Below are positions 11,961 through 22,398 of a stretch of DNA of 64,000 bases, one piece after another. Positions within the stretch are counted from its first letter, which is position 1; each line of letters opens with the position of its first letter. The translations under genes and the position numbers were made by a program. The stretch is from Diadema setosum. Lineage: Eukaryota > Echinodermata > Echinoidea > Diadematoida > Diadematidae. The stretch spans positions 26,756,942 to 26,820,941 of the forward strand of contig NC_092706.1 in the NCBI RefSeq assembly GCF_964275005.1. The letters run 5' to 3'. Under the pieces are notes generated by a model that worked only from the letters and a program-made list of their open reading frames with translations, ran no database searches and was not told the origin of the DNA.

Positions 11961-12899
11961 CCCTATAAAGCCTAAGGGGGGGGGGCACATTGTGCCCCCT
12001 ACCATATTTTCGTTTGCCACTCCTACACCCTTTATCCGATTTCAATCAAATTTGGTGACTTTTTCTGAAATCTATTGAAATATATTGATGTATAATTTAG
12101 CTATGTCCGGTATTGCTGGTTGCCATGGCAACCGTAAACTGACAACCACGTACGTCAGATTTTGCATGATTTTCTGTTCCAATTTCAGTTAACAATATAA
12201 TAATGGTTGAAATGGGAGTTGTCTTGGTTGTAATTTGCTGAAGGACCAAATGGTGAAGTAATTATGGTTGTGAATTACCCAGAAATGGTCTTCTTATTAT
12301 TTCCTTTTTTTTTTATATGACATAGGCATCAAACAATGTATATAATAGAGATAATTGAAAATACAGCATTTTCCAAAGACTACCCTTTTATTTTGTGTCA
12401 TCTTCACACAAGCTTTGCCTGTAATGTCATTTGTTTATCATATTATCAATCTGCAAACTCAAAATTTCAGTATTTTGGAATATGAAATGTGATAGCAATC
12501 TATATACCCATTCCAAGCAATACATCATAGGTTTCATATATTTCTTTATATTGTAATAAATAGTGCCCCATATGTTGACCTTGAGAAATTTCAACTATAT
12601 CATATAGTGAAGGTTGACTTGCTTTTCCTTTGCGGCAAATATGAAAATGATTGATATAAAATAAAAACATATGGGGATAAAGAAATTTAAAAAAAAACCA
12701 TGATTTTAGCGTATTTCCTTTGTATTTCTTTATATTTTTGGTAAATAGCGCCCTCAGTGGATATGAGTTTCTCTACCCATGTGCCAAATATGACGATCGT
12801 ACATCATATAATAAAGAAGTTATATGGAGGCAAAATGTGCCCCCCCCCCCCCCCCTTTGGGCCTGGGAAGGGTCAAAATAGCTTATAGGCTTTAAAGGA
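11961..12899. mobile_element. piggyBac-like non-autonomous element flanked by TTAA
   Basis: TTAA at 11957-11960 is followed by CCCTATAAAGCC and a G-run. At the right end, the reverse complement reads TTAA (12900-12903) then TCCTTTAAAGCC. Both ends continue into GGGGG...CACATT-type inverted sequence. TTAA target duplications with CCC-like tips are typical of piggyBac-type elements. The 0.94 kb interior has no transposase ORF, so the element is non-autonomous. Poly-C/G runs sit just inside both ends. Confidence 0.65.
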
Positions 12900-12903
12900 T
12901 TAA

Positions 12904-14395
12904 AGTCACAGGGACAAGCATTTGTGATGTAATGATTATTCATGTAGTCCTTACATTAATGTTGCATGCCAACGCATCTACCTGACAGCAAAAGTAGTAT
13001 TTGGCAATATCAATAGAAAGAGATTTTTAATACATTACATGCAAAATAATAAAATAGATGCTTTCCCAAGTGTTAAATTCTGGTCATCAGGCCTACGCAA
13101 GTTCATTCTCTGTTTGAACAGGATTGATGAATCCATAAATCATTACGTAAAGCTTATGCGCTACGAATGTCGCTCTGAAAACAAGTGATGTGCCCCTAAC
13201 CGACTAAGAAAAAAGAGAGGTTCTTCGTACAAAATTTTAAATGTGCCCGTGACCTAACTCTTAACTGGCGTGTATACAGAATTCAGTCACTAATATTTTC
13301 CTTTAATTCATTTTTTCACTTTCGTATTGAAAATGTGTTTCCAAATATTCCACCATCACTTGTGAAGGCAGTGTGATAACATTGATTGTCATTATACTGT
13401 GACATACGCATAAATAATATATATGTGTGTGTGTGTGTAAGTATATTATGTGCATGTGTCTATATATCTGTCTGTTTGTATATTGCTGATATAGATATCC
13501 CTATAATCAAAATGTCTCTCTCTTTATTTCTTATCTGACCAATCTTTGTTTTTTCATCTATCTATCACTATCTGGCACCAGTACTCCTTTGGACTGATTC
13601 TGAATTTCACCATTTCATCTCGCATCATCGTTAGCAAACAATGACCACAATGAGTCAGAACTTGTCAAAAGATAATGACTTTACACGAAAGTTTATTGTT
13701 ACTACAATCAAGTGACATAGATTATAAATATAATTTTACAGATATTAATTGAATTACGTATCATTCTATCATTGGTGCAGTCGTAGTCAAAATTATGTTA
13801 ATGTTTTATCAACGAAAAGTAACAAGTCGACAAATTACTTAACTTATGTATTGCGAAAGTGTCCCAATGGCAATCATTGTACTCTGAAGACTCAACTTTG
13901 TTCATCTTCATGTAAGCGGACCGATGAGACAAATGTGAATACAAGAAAGTTGTAAGAAGTGATGTGAATATTTGTTTCTGTTACTAAACTTAACGTGCAT
14001 CGAGGCGTTACGAAATGAAACTTTATCCGAGTTGTTAATTGTGTTAAGCGAATGTTTATATGTTTTGTCAATTCTCGAAAATACAGAAGCAGAATCAAAT
14101 GCAATCAAACTTTTCAAGACTTCACCGACATCCACATAAACTTGTTGTTGCAATTAACAATTACTAGTGTATTTAGCCGCTTCGTAGAACATTTGCTAAC
14201 TTTTACTCTCACATGAGAAGAAATCTCACTCACGCCATACGTTGGGAGCATAATACAATAAATGTTCTTGAGTAATCATACAGCACTCTTGCGTTTATTT
14301 TTCGATTTTTTCAAGTTCCAATTTTCTCCGCACAATCAATGCATGTGTTATCAAAGATTATCATTTCACAACGTATAGAGACTGTGACAAAATGT
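12904..14395. other. no recognised gene; short TG repeat
   Basis: Apparently single-copy, AT-rich sequence. A short TG microsatellite lies at about 13422-13438. On the minus strand, AATAAA (plus-strand 14294-14299) is suitably placed to be the polyadenylation signal of the Ig-like gene ending at 14396. Confidence 0.4.
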
Positions 14396-15279
14396 TTACA
14401 TATAAAAACTTGCACAGAAAACAATGCAAATGATTTGCACCAATTCTGTTGTGACTAAATGCTGTCCATTGTTACAATGGCTCAACTCTGTGTATTTCGT
14501 TGTTGTCAGGCTGGTCACAGACTGCTGCAAAGTTGTTTCCGTCCTGTTCTGAGATTCGTTCTCACTAAAAGACCTTGATGATGCTTCCCTGGAATACGTG
14601 AAGTCTTGACAAAGCTCAGGACCTTTCTCGCATTCTGGTGAAAAAGAACAGCATTTGATAGAAGACTCGACATCCATCCAGAAGACAGCTTGAATTCGAT
14701 CAAGGGAGTATTCAGGTTGACGAAGGTACGGCGCTTTTTTGTCGTTTTGGAAGCAGCTGATCGATCCTTGTGAATCCGAATCGACTCCTAGCGGAACAGA
14801 GCAGTGTACCTCACCCCAACCAGGAGAATACGAGGATGAAGTAACCTCACACTCGGCAGGTGAAGGTGGGGTGACGACATCTATACATAAACATCTCTGA
14901 TCTCAACGTGACTTTCTCCACCTCTGTCTTCGGAAACAAGCATGATATAGATACCACGGTCTTTCTTCACCACATCACTGATCGTGAGAGTGACTGTCAA
15001 CTCATCCTTTGTCTTGTTGACTTTAACTGTAAACCGATTCACCTGTCCAGTTTTCAAACAATTATTTTCCACAAACTCTCCACTTCGATGGAACAAACAC
15101 TCCAAATACCCAGAGTACATTTCGTACTCATACACTGAATCAACTTGAAGTGGGGAGGCGAAAATGACATCATTGTTCGTCTTAGCGCACACGTTGTAAA
15201 CTTTGATTGCACCTTTTACATGACCGGTTAAAACCATTGACGCAAACATATGCAGAACTACCATTTTCATGGAAACCAT
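14396..15279 (-). CDS. Ig-like domain secreted or membrane-anchored protein, intronless, one frame break
   Basis: Reading leftward from ATG at 15279, the product starts MVSMKMVVLHMFASMVLTG, a good signal peptide. A first Ig-like domain follows, with the F-strand signature DVVKKDRGIYIML (a Met where the usual Cys would be). A second Cys-rich region has VHCSVPLG, GSISCFQ and SIKCCSF, then a Ser/Thr-rich stalk. It ends in a short hydrophobic tail, LVQIICIVFCASFYM, which would suit a GPI-attachment signal or a terminal membrane segment. The frame shifts by two bases near 14881-14886 between the domains, where DVYV is followed by a stop and VTPPSP continues in another frame. An upstream in-frame ATG at 15396 would add 39 residues before the signal peptide and is less likely. 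No introns are seen, so this may be a member of an intronless Ig family or a retrocopy. The frame break makes it either a pseudogene or a consensus error. Its role is unknown; immune or adhesion function is only a guess. Confidence 0.55.
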
Positions 15280-15610
15280 TGCTATCACACTTTTTTTCCC
15301 CGCCGTACTTCCGTAGTGATTATCTGTATGCATCGTAGGGTTGTCTGGTGAGTAATTTGCACGTACTTCGAAACCAAACTTGAGTTTACGTAGCATTAAG
15401 TGCCCGTGTATACCGACTATAGTCTACCTCACCGGGAGAGGTCTGAAAGCCTGTTTTGTATATCCGTATACATGTATACATGAGTATGTACGATATCAGT
15501 GTACTTCCAGGGAATAATGCATCAGCAATACCTCAGCACCTCGTAGAGCTCTCTCTCAGCTTTTCTCACTCCCACGCCCGTTTGTCGATCGACTCACAAG
15601 GCGCATTTTG

Positions 15611-17078
15611 AAGGGACTGCACAGTACTGGTTGAGTCGAGGATTCAGGTTTATAACTTTTTTTTTTTTGGGTGAGATAATGAGAAACCTCTTATATAATA
15701 CGAAAGAGCATGTAATTTCCAGAAGGACTCCATGTTCATTTGATGAAACTTGACCTTGAAATGGCTGAGATATCAAAAAAAAAAAAAGCGATCCTGATAA
15801 AATTGACAGGCCACGACTTTTATGGGATCTCTTTGTTTTTCCCTTTTTTTAAAAGATATCTCAGTCATTTCAAAACCGATTTTCATCAAATAAACTTTTA
15901 ATTCCCCTTTTATAGAATTGTATGCTCTTTAACATTCCATAGAGTGGTTTTTACACATCTCGCAAGATGTTACAAGCTGAATCCTCACCTCAACTATTAG
16001 TCCATGGGCCAGGCCAGATATTAGTACCACCTGAGGTGGCAAAACCTTTTTGGTGTCATTTTGTTTGTCGGGCATAGATATGCTTATCAAGCTATGATAA
16101 CATTTCCAAATGAGTAGCTTAGTCATAATAAATGAATTTTTAGCCAATTTGGTCTCGTTGTTATATTCCTATACTTCTCAATCGAGACTAACCGCTATAC
16201 AAAGAAGAGCACTGTCTTCTATGTGTTCACAGGTGTTCTGTTGTAAACGCGGTGCGCTTAGTCTGTATTCAAGGCAGCGAAGGGAACATCCAATGGTTAT
16301 GATGTCCACAGCGCTTAGTCTTTATTCAAGACGGCGAAGGGAATATCCAAAGCTTATGATAGTACAGTGTATATCAGTTTATCTAAAAACAACAACAACA
16401 ACAAAAAAGCAATTCCTCGTGAATTTTACCGTATTTTTTAATAATTTATCATTTTCCGGTGAAAACGCTACGGTGAAAACGCTAATACCACGCCAACGTC
16501 GCTTTATTTCCATCCAACAATGAAAGATGATGCAAAAACAATGTACCGGTACACTACAATACATTATAATAAATAATATTGTAAATGAACAGATTGATTT
16601 TTGTTTAAAACTGATGTATTTGTTTGGAGGGTAGTATAAAAACAGTATAGATAATCCCTTTTATTAGGAACTTTAGATATGATAACGGTACATCTTTCTA
16701 GATAGAGACTAAGCGCACCGCGTGACAGCTGTGGACATCATAACCTTTTGGATATTCCCTTCGCTGCCTTGAATAAAGACTAAGAGCACAGCGTTTACAA
16801 CAGAACGCCTGTGGACAATAATAGAGAGGACAGTGCTCTTCTTTGTATAGCGGTTAGTTTCGATTCAGAAGTGTAGGGATAAAAAAACGAGACCACATTG
16901 GTTAAAAATTCATTTATTATGACTAAGCTACTCATTTGGAAATACTATCATATCTTGATAAGCATATCTATGCCCGACAAACAAAATGACACCAAAAAGG
17001 TTTTGCCACCTCAGGTGGTACCAATAACCCATTTTTCGGGTCTTGGCCCATGGACTATGTACTGTACAGTCCCTTTAA
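15611..17078. mobile_element. palindromic MITE (GGGACTGTACAGTA ends), split by a nested element
   Basis: The left end (from 15613) reads GGGACTGCACAGTACTGGTT. The matching inverted end is at 17061-17073 with TTAA at 17075-17078; the left flank has TTGA, a likely decayed TTAA. The left body at 15613-15997 is itself palindromic, as in the related copy at 51945-52330. A second fold-back (15998-17057) interrupts it just before the right tip. It is non-coding. Confidence 0.75.
15998..17057. mobile_element. 1.06 kb fold-back element nested in the preceding MITE
   Basis: The left arm (15998 to about 16370) and right arm (about 16690-17057) are long imperfect inverted repeats. Outer tips are TAGTCCATGGGCC and its inverse. 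Matching inner phrases include GCCACCTCAGGTGG, CATTTGGAAAT and CTTCTTTGTATAGCGGTTAG. Within each arm a roughly 60 bp block with AAGGCAGCGAAGGGAA is partly duplicated. ORFs here, including one of 137 codons, are by-products of the repeats. A TA-type target duplication is possible but not clean. Confidence 0.8.
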
Positions 17079-18198
17079 TCCTCAGCAACTGAAGATTCCG
17101 TACATAATGGCTTATTGTTCTCTGGAAGGTACAGCAATATTACGCTTATTTCGACAACTTTCTAAATTATGCAAAATAGATCACAGCATGTTTATTTTTG
17201 TCTATTATAGCATTTTTTTTTGGTAAGGGAAGTTATATTAATTTATTTGAAAGCGTATTAAAGGTAGGGGATACCTTTTACAGACCTCCCAAAATGCAGC
17301 AAAACATTAAATATGAACCTCAGGGGACTTGTTTAGGCCACTCCTGAGAAATTTGGAAGTCAACAGTTATCTACAATTTGAATAATGCACAAAACTCAAC
17401 TACTCAATAGTTCTGTGTGTCAGCCACACTTAAGCCTTTTTGTTGCAGTCTTCTGTATTTTTTTAATCTATAAACACAAATCTAAAAGTATAAGAGCTGA
17501 TGTAATAACATAAGAGAGTGTGTGGCAAGAATGTATATAGAAATGTTTGTAAGTTTTGATGAACTTTCTTCACAAAATATACATGATGGACACACATGCA
17601 GTGCATGGGTCTGCAAAGGTAGCCTAGTAGTGTACTGGAATTTACGGTGAGCTTCGAAAAAAATTCAATTCAAAATCTAACGGTCAATAAAAATGTACTA
17701 AATGTTACCTTCCACTTTCAATACTTTATGGGAGTTTCTAAAATGATACTCTCTTCATATAAGGCATGCAAATGGGATTCCCTACCTTTAAGACTTTACC
17801 AAGAGACTTGTGTAACAGAAATAATTCTGACATTTACTTTTGTTGAACTTTGACCTCATTCAAATTCCGTTATTATATATTCTATATGAAAACAATAAAG
17901 ATAGAAAGCATAAAACTATTTAAACAAAGGACGGGTGGTTTCAGGCGTTTTAGTGAGTAATCTGACGGGTGGTTTCGGGCCGTTCACTTAGTCTATAATG
18001 GGTTAAAACTAGGCACATCTTTTTATCTTTTATCATTATTATTTTTTTTTTATAGAAAGATTGGTCTGGGTCGCACTCCCCCCCCCCCCACCCGCCTTTG
18101 GATAAGGCATTCGCTGCCTTTAATGTAATTGTAAACTAATCGTGCCCACTTGAGATGGCGTTTGAAACTAGTGATCTATACGGCACGGGGTCTGGGCT
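17079..18198. other. no recognised gene
   Basis: AT-rich sequence with short ORFs only. It holds a C-run near 18080 and a short duplicated phrase, GACGGGTGGTTTC, at about 17930 and 17964. Confidence 0.4.
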
Positions 18199-18543
18199 TT
18201 GTAGAGCCCACTAATGTCAAAATCGACCACTAATGTCAAAACAACCACTAATGTCATAACACGTCGACGACAAATGTCATAACAACCACTAATGTCATAA
18301 CACGTCGACGACAAATGTCATAATGACCACTAATGTCATAACACGTCGACGACAAATGTCAAAATCGGATTAACCACTAATGTCATAACACGTCGACGAC
18401 AAATGTCAAAATTTCCATTTTTACTGCAAATGTCATAACACGTCGACAACAAATGTCAAAATCGGATTAACCACTAATGTCATAACACATCGACGACAAA
18501 TGTCAAAATTTCCAAATTTTACTGCAAATGTCATAACGCGTCA
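18199..18543 (+). repeat. left minisatellite arm, fold-back 1
   Basis: Tandem units of about 41-50 bp contain CCACTAATGTCATAACA, then the palindromic CGTCGACG core, then ACAAATGTC. Each unit has one GTCGAC hexamer. The same unit appears inverted in the right arm. Confidence 0.85.
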
Positions 18544-20391
18544 CAGGGGCATATCCAGGAATTCCGTAAAGGGGAGGAGCCTTTACAAAATCAAAGGCTG
18601 GCGAGACCCTCCCTCCCCCCCCCCCCCTTTTCTTATTTTTATTTCTGTTGCGTTAACAAAATATAGAGAGAGGGCACCAGAGGGGGATGCGCCCCCTCTC
18701 GATCCGCGATTGAGTCAACCGCAAATGTCAAAATTGGGTTAATCACAAATGTCATAACACGTCGACCACAAATGTCATAACGGGTCATAGAGGCGGATCC
18801 AGGAATTCCGTAAAGGGGAGGTGCCTTTCCAAAATCAAAGGCCAGCAAATCCCCTCCCCTTTCTTTTTCTTTTTTCTTTCTTTTGTTTTAACAAAAACAG
18901 AGACGAGAAGGGGCCGCAGCGCCCCTCTAGATCCGCCACTGCGTCAACCACAAGTCAATGTCAAAACCCATCATTTGCATTACAGAGACGGATCCAGGAA
19001 TTCCGTAAAGGGAGGCGCTTTTACAAAGTCAATGGCTTCCACACCACCTCCCCATTTTTTTCTTTTTATTTATGTTGTTAAAAAAAATAGAAGGGGGCAC
19101 CATAAGGGGATGCGTGCCCTCTCCATCTATGATTGCGTTAACCACAAATGTCAAAACTCATTGCTTGCATTACTGGGGCGGATCCAGGAATTACGTAAAG
19201 GGGAGGCGCCTTTACAAAATTAAAGCTGCCGTACCCCCTTCCCATTTTCCCCTTTTTAGTTTTATTGTTTTAACTGAAAGAGAGAGAGAGAGGGGGGAGG
19301 ACACCAAAGAGGATGCGCCCCCTTCTCGATTCGCGATTGCGTCAACCACAAATGTCAAAACTCATTGCTTGTAATACAGGGGCGGATCCAGGAATTGCGT
19401 AAAGGGGGGGGGGCACCTTTACATAATTAAAGCCTGGCGCATCCCCCATCTTTTTGTTATTATTTATGTTGTTTTGAAGGGAAAAAAAAAGAGAGGGGGC
19501 ACCAGAGGGGGATGCGCCCGTCTCGATCCGCGATTACGTCAACCACAAAATTAATGATATAATGTCAAAACTCATTGATTGCATTACAGGGGCGGATTCA
19601 CGATTTTCTTAAAGGGGAGGCGCCTTTACAAAATTAAAGCTGCCGCACCCCACCCCCATATTTCCCCTTTTTAGTTTTATTGTTTTAACTAAAGAGAGAG
19701 AGAGAGAGAGAGAGAGAAAGGGGGGGGGATGCGCGCCCCCTTCTCGATCCACGACTGTGTAAACCACAACAACAACAAAAATGTCAAAACGCATTGCTTG
19801 TAACACAGGGGCGGATCCAGGAATTGCGAAAAGGGGGGAGGGGCACCTTAACTAAAGAGTGGCACATCCCCATCTTTTTGGTATTATTTATGTTGTTTTG
19901 AAGATTTTTTTTTTCTTTTTATTCATGTTGTTTTTTAAGGGGGGCACCAGAGGGGGGATGCGCCGTCTCGATCCGCGATTGCGTCAACCACAAAATGTCA
20001 GAACTCATTGCTTGCATTACAGGGGCGGATCCAGGAATTCCGTAAAGGGGAGGCGCCTTTACAAAATCAAAACCTGCCGCACGCCCTATTTTTTTTTTCA
20101 TTTCATTTGGGCTGTTTCTACAATAATAATAATAACAACAACAACAACAAAATAGCTACCGCGCCACTATTTTTTTCTTTTTATTTCTGTTGTTTTAACA
20201 ACAGCAAAAAAAGATAGAAAGGGGGCACCAGAGAGGTATGAGTCCCCTCTCGATCCGCGATTGCGTCAACCACAAATGTCAAAACTCATTTCTTGCATTA
20301 CAGGGGCGGGTCCAGGAATTCCGCAAAGACGTCTTTTCAAAATGACAGGCTGGCGTAACCCCCCTCAACTTATTTATTTCTTTTTATTTTT
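18544..20391 (+). repeat. plus-oriented array of MITE-derived units, fold-back 1
   Basis: Nine units begin near 18544, 18786, 18983, 19173, 19377, 19587, 19806, 20020 and 20301 with CAGGGGCGGATCCAGGAATT-like sequence. Each then has a GGAGGCGCCTTTACAAAAT block, a poly-C/T-rich middle, GGGGGCACCAGAGGGG, and ends CTCGATCCGCGATTG or, in the better-kept unit near 18930, CTAGATCCGCCACTG. A 40-50 bp spacer with ACAAATGTCAAAA links units. The tips are hAT-like terminal inverted repeats and the spacer is minisatellite sequence. Confidence 0.85.
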
Positions 20392-21764
20392 ACGGAATTC
20401 CTGGACCCGCCGCCGCGGCCCCTGTAATGCAAGGAATTAATTTTGACATTTGTCGTTGACGCAATCGCGTATCGAGAGGGGGAGCATCCCCCTCTGGTGT
20501 CCCCTAACTATTTTTTGTTGTTAAAACAACAGAAATGAAATGGAAAAAAATAGGGGGAGCGGCATGTTTTAATTTTGTAAAGGCGACTCCCCTTTACGGA
20601 ATTCCTGGATCCGCCCCTGTAATGCAAGCAATGAGTTTTGACATTGTGGTTGAGGCAATGGGGGATCGAGACGGGCGCATCCCCCTCTGGTGCCCCCTCT
20701 TTTTTTCTTTTCTTCAAAACAACATAAATGATAACAAAAAGATGGGGGTGCGCCAGGCTTTCATTGTGTAAAGGTACCCCCCCCCCTTTACGTAATTCCT
20801 GGATCCGCCCATGTTTTACAAGCATTGAGTTTTGACATCAGTCTGTGGTTGACGCAATCGCGGATCGAGAAGGGGGCGCATCCTCTCTGGTGCCCCCTTC
20901 TCTCTCTCTCTCTTTCAGTTAAAACAATAAAACTAAAAGGGGAAAATGGGGAGGGGGTGCGGCAGCTTTAATTTTGTAAAGGCGCCTCCCCTTTACGGAA
21001 TTCCTGTATCCAGGAATCCAGGCAATCATGGATCGTGAGAGGGCGCATCCCTCTCATGTGCCCCCTTTCTTAAAAAAAAACAACAACCCAACATAAATAA
21101 AAAGAAAAAAAATCTTCAAAACAGCATAAATAATAACAAAATGATGGGGGGGGGGGGGAATGCACCAGGTTTTAATAAAGGTGCCCCCCCCCCCTTTACG
21201 TAATTCCCGGACCCGCCCCTGTATTACAAGCAGTGAGTTTTGACACTTGTGTTTTGCGCAATCGCGGATCGAGAAGGGGGCGCATCTCCCTCTGGTGCCC
21301 CCCTCTCTCTCTCTCTTTAGTTAAAACAATAAAACTAAAAAGGGGAAAAATGGGGGTGGGCGCGGAAGCTTTAATTTTGTAAAGGTGCCTCCCCTTTACG
21401 GAATTCCTGGATCCGCCCCAGTAATGCAAGCAATTAGTTTTGATATTTATGGTTAACGCAATCGCGGATCGAGACGGGCGCATCCCCCTCTGGTGCTCCC
21501 TCTCTTTATTTTCTTCAAAACAACATAAATAATAAGAAAAGGATGGGGGGATGCGCCAGGCTTTAATTATTAAGGTGCCCCCCCCCCCCCTTTACGTAAT
21601 TCCTGGATCCGCCCCTGTATTACAAGCAATGAGTTTTGACATTTGTGGTTGACGCAATCGCGGATCAAAAAGGGGGCGCATCCCCCTCTGGTACCCCTCT
21701 CTCTCCCTCCCTCTCTCTCTCTCTCTCTCTTTAGTTTAAACAATAAAACTAAAACCCTGTGACG
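20392..21764 (-). repeat. minus-oriented array of MITE-derived units, fold-back 1
   Basis: About seven units of the same family in inverse orientation, with GGAATTCCTGGATCCGCCCCTG tips near 20394, 20599, 20791, 20996, 21200, 21398 and 21597. Several units carry CT/GA microsatellites in the same internal place as the opposite arm (for example near 19281 and 21305). Confidence 0.85.
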
Positions 21765-22107
21765 CGTTATGACATTTGCAGTAAAATTTGGAGATTTTGA
21801 CATTTGTCGTCGACGTGTTATGACATTAGTGGTTAATCCGATTTTGACATTTGTCGTCGACGTGTTATGACGTTTGCAGTAAAAATAGAAATTTTGACAT
21901 TTGTCGTCGACGTGTTATGACCGTATTAGTGGTTAATCCGATTTTGACATTTGTCGTCGACGTGTTATGACATTAGTGGTCATTATGACATTTGTCGTCG
22001 ACGTGTTATGACATTAGTGGTTGTTATGACATTTGTCGTCGACGTGTTATGACATTAGTGGTTGTTTTAACATTAGTGGTCGATTTTGACATTAGTGGGC
22101 TCTACAA
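21765..22107 (-). repeat. right minisatellite arm, fold-back 1
   Basis: Inverse of the arm at 18199-18543, ending GGGCTCTACA. The adjoining sequence at 22108 begins the left arm of the second fold-back with only a few bases between. Confidence 0.8.
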
Positions 22108-22398
22108 CACGTCGACGACAAAATATAATGTCAAAACAACCACTAATGTCATAGCACGTCGACGACAAATGTCATAACAACCACTAATGTCATAACACGT
22201 CGACGACAAATGTCGAAATCGGATCAACCACTAATGTCATAACACGTCGACGACAAATGTCAAAATTTCCATTTTTACTCCAAATGTCATAACACGTCGA
22301 CGACAAATGTCAAAATCGGATTAACCACTAATGTCATAACACGTCGACGACAAATGTCAAAATTTCCAAATTTACTGCAAATGTCATGACGCGTCACA
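22108..22398 (+). repeat. left minisatellite arm, fold-back 2
   Basis: Same GTCGACGACAAATGTC unit as the outer arm at 18199, but without the terminal TGTAGAGCCC tip, so this end looks truncated or recombined onto fold-back 1. Confidence 0.8.

Noticed and set aside
16110-16523. 137-codon ORF
   Set aside because: It lies entirely in the arm and loop of a fold-back element.
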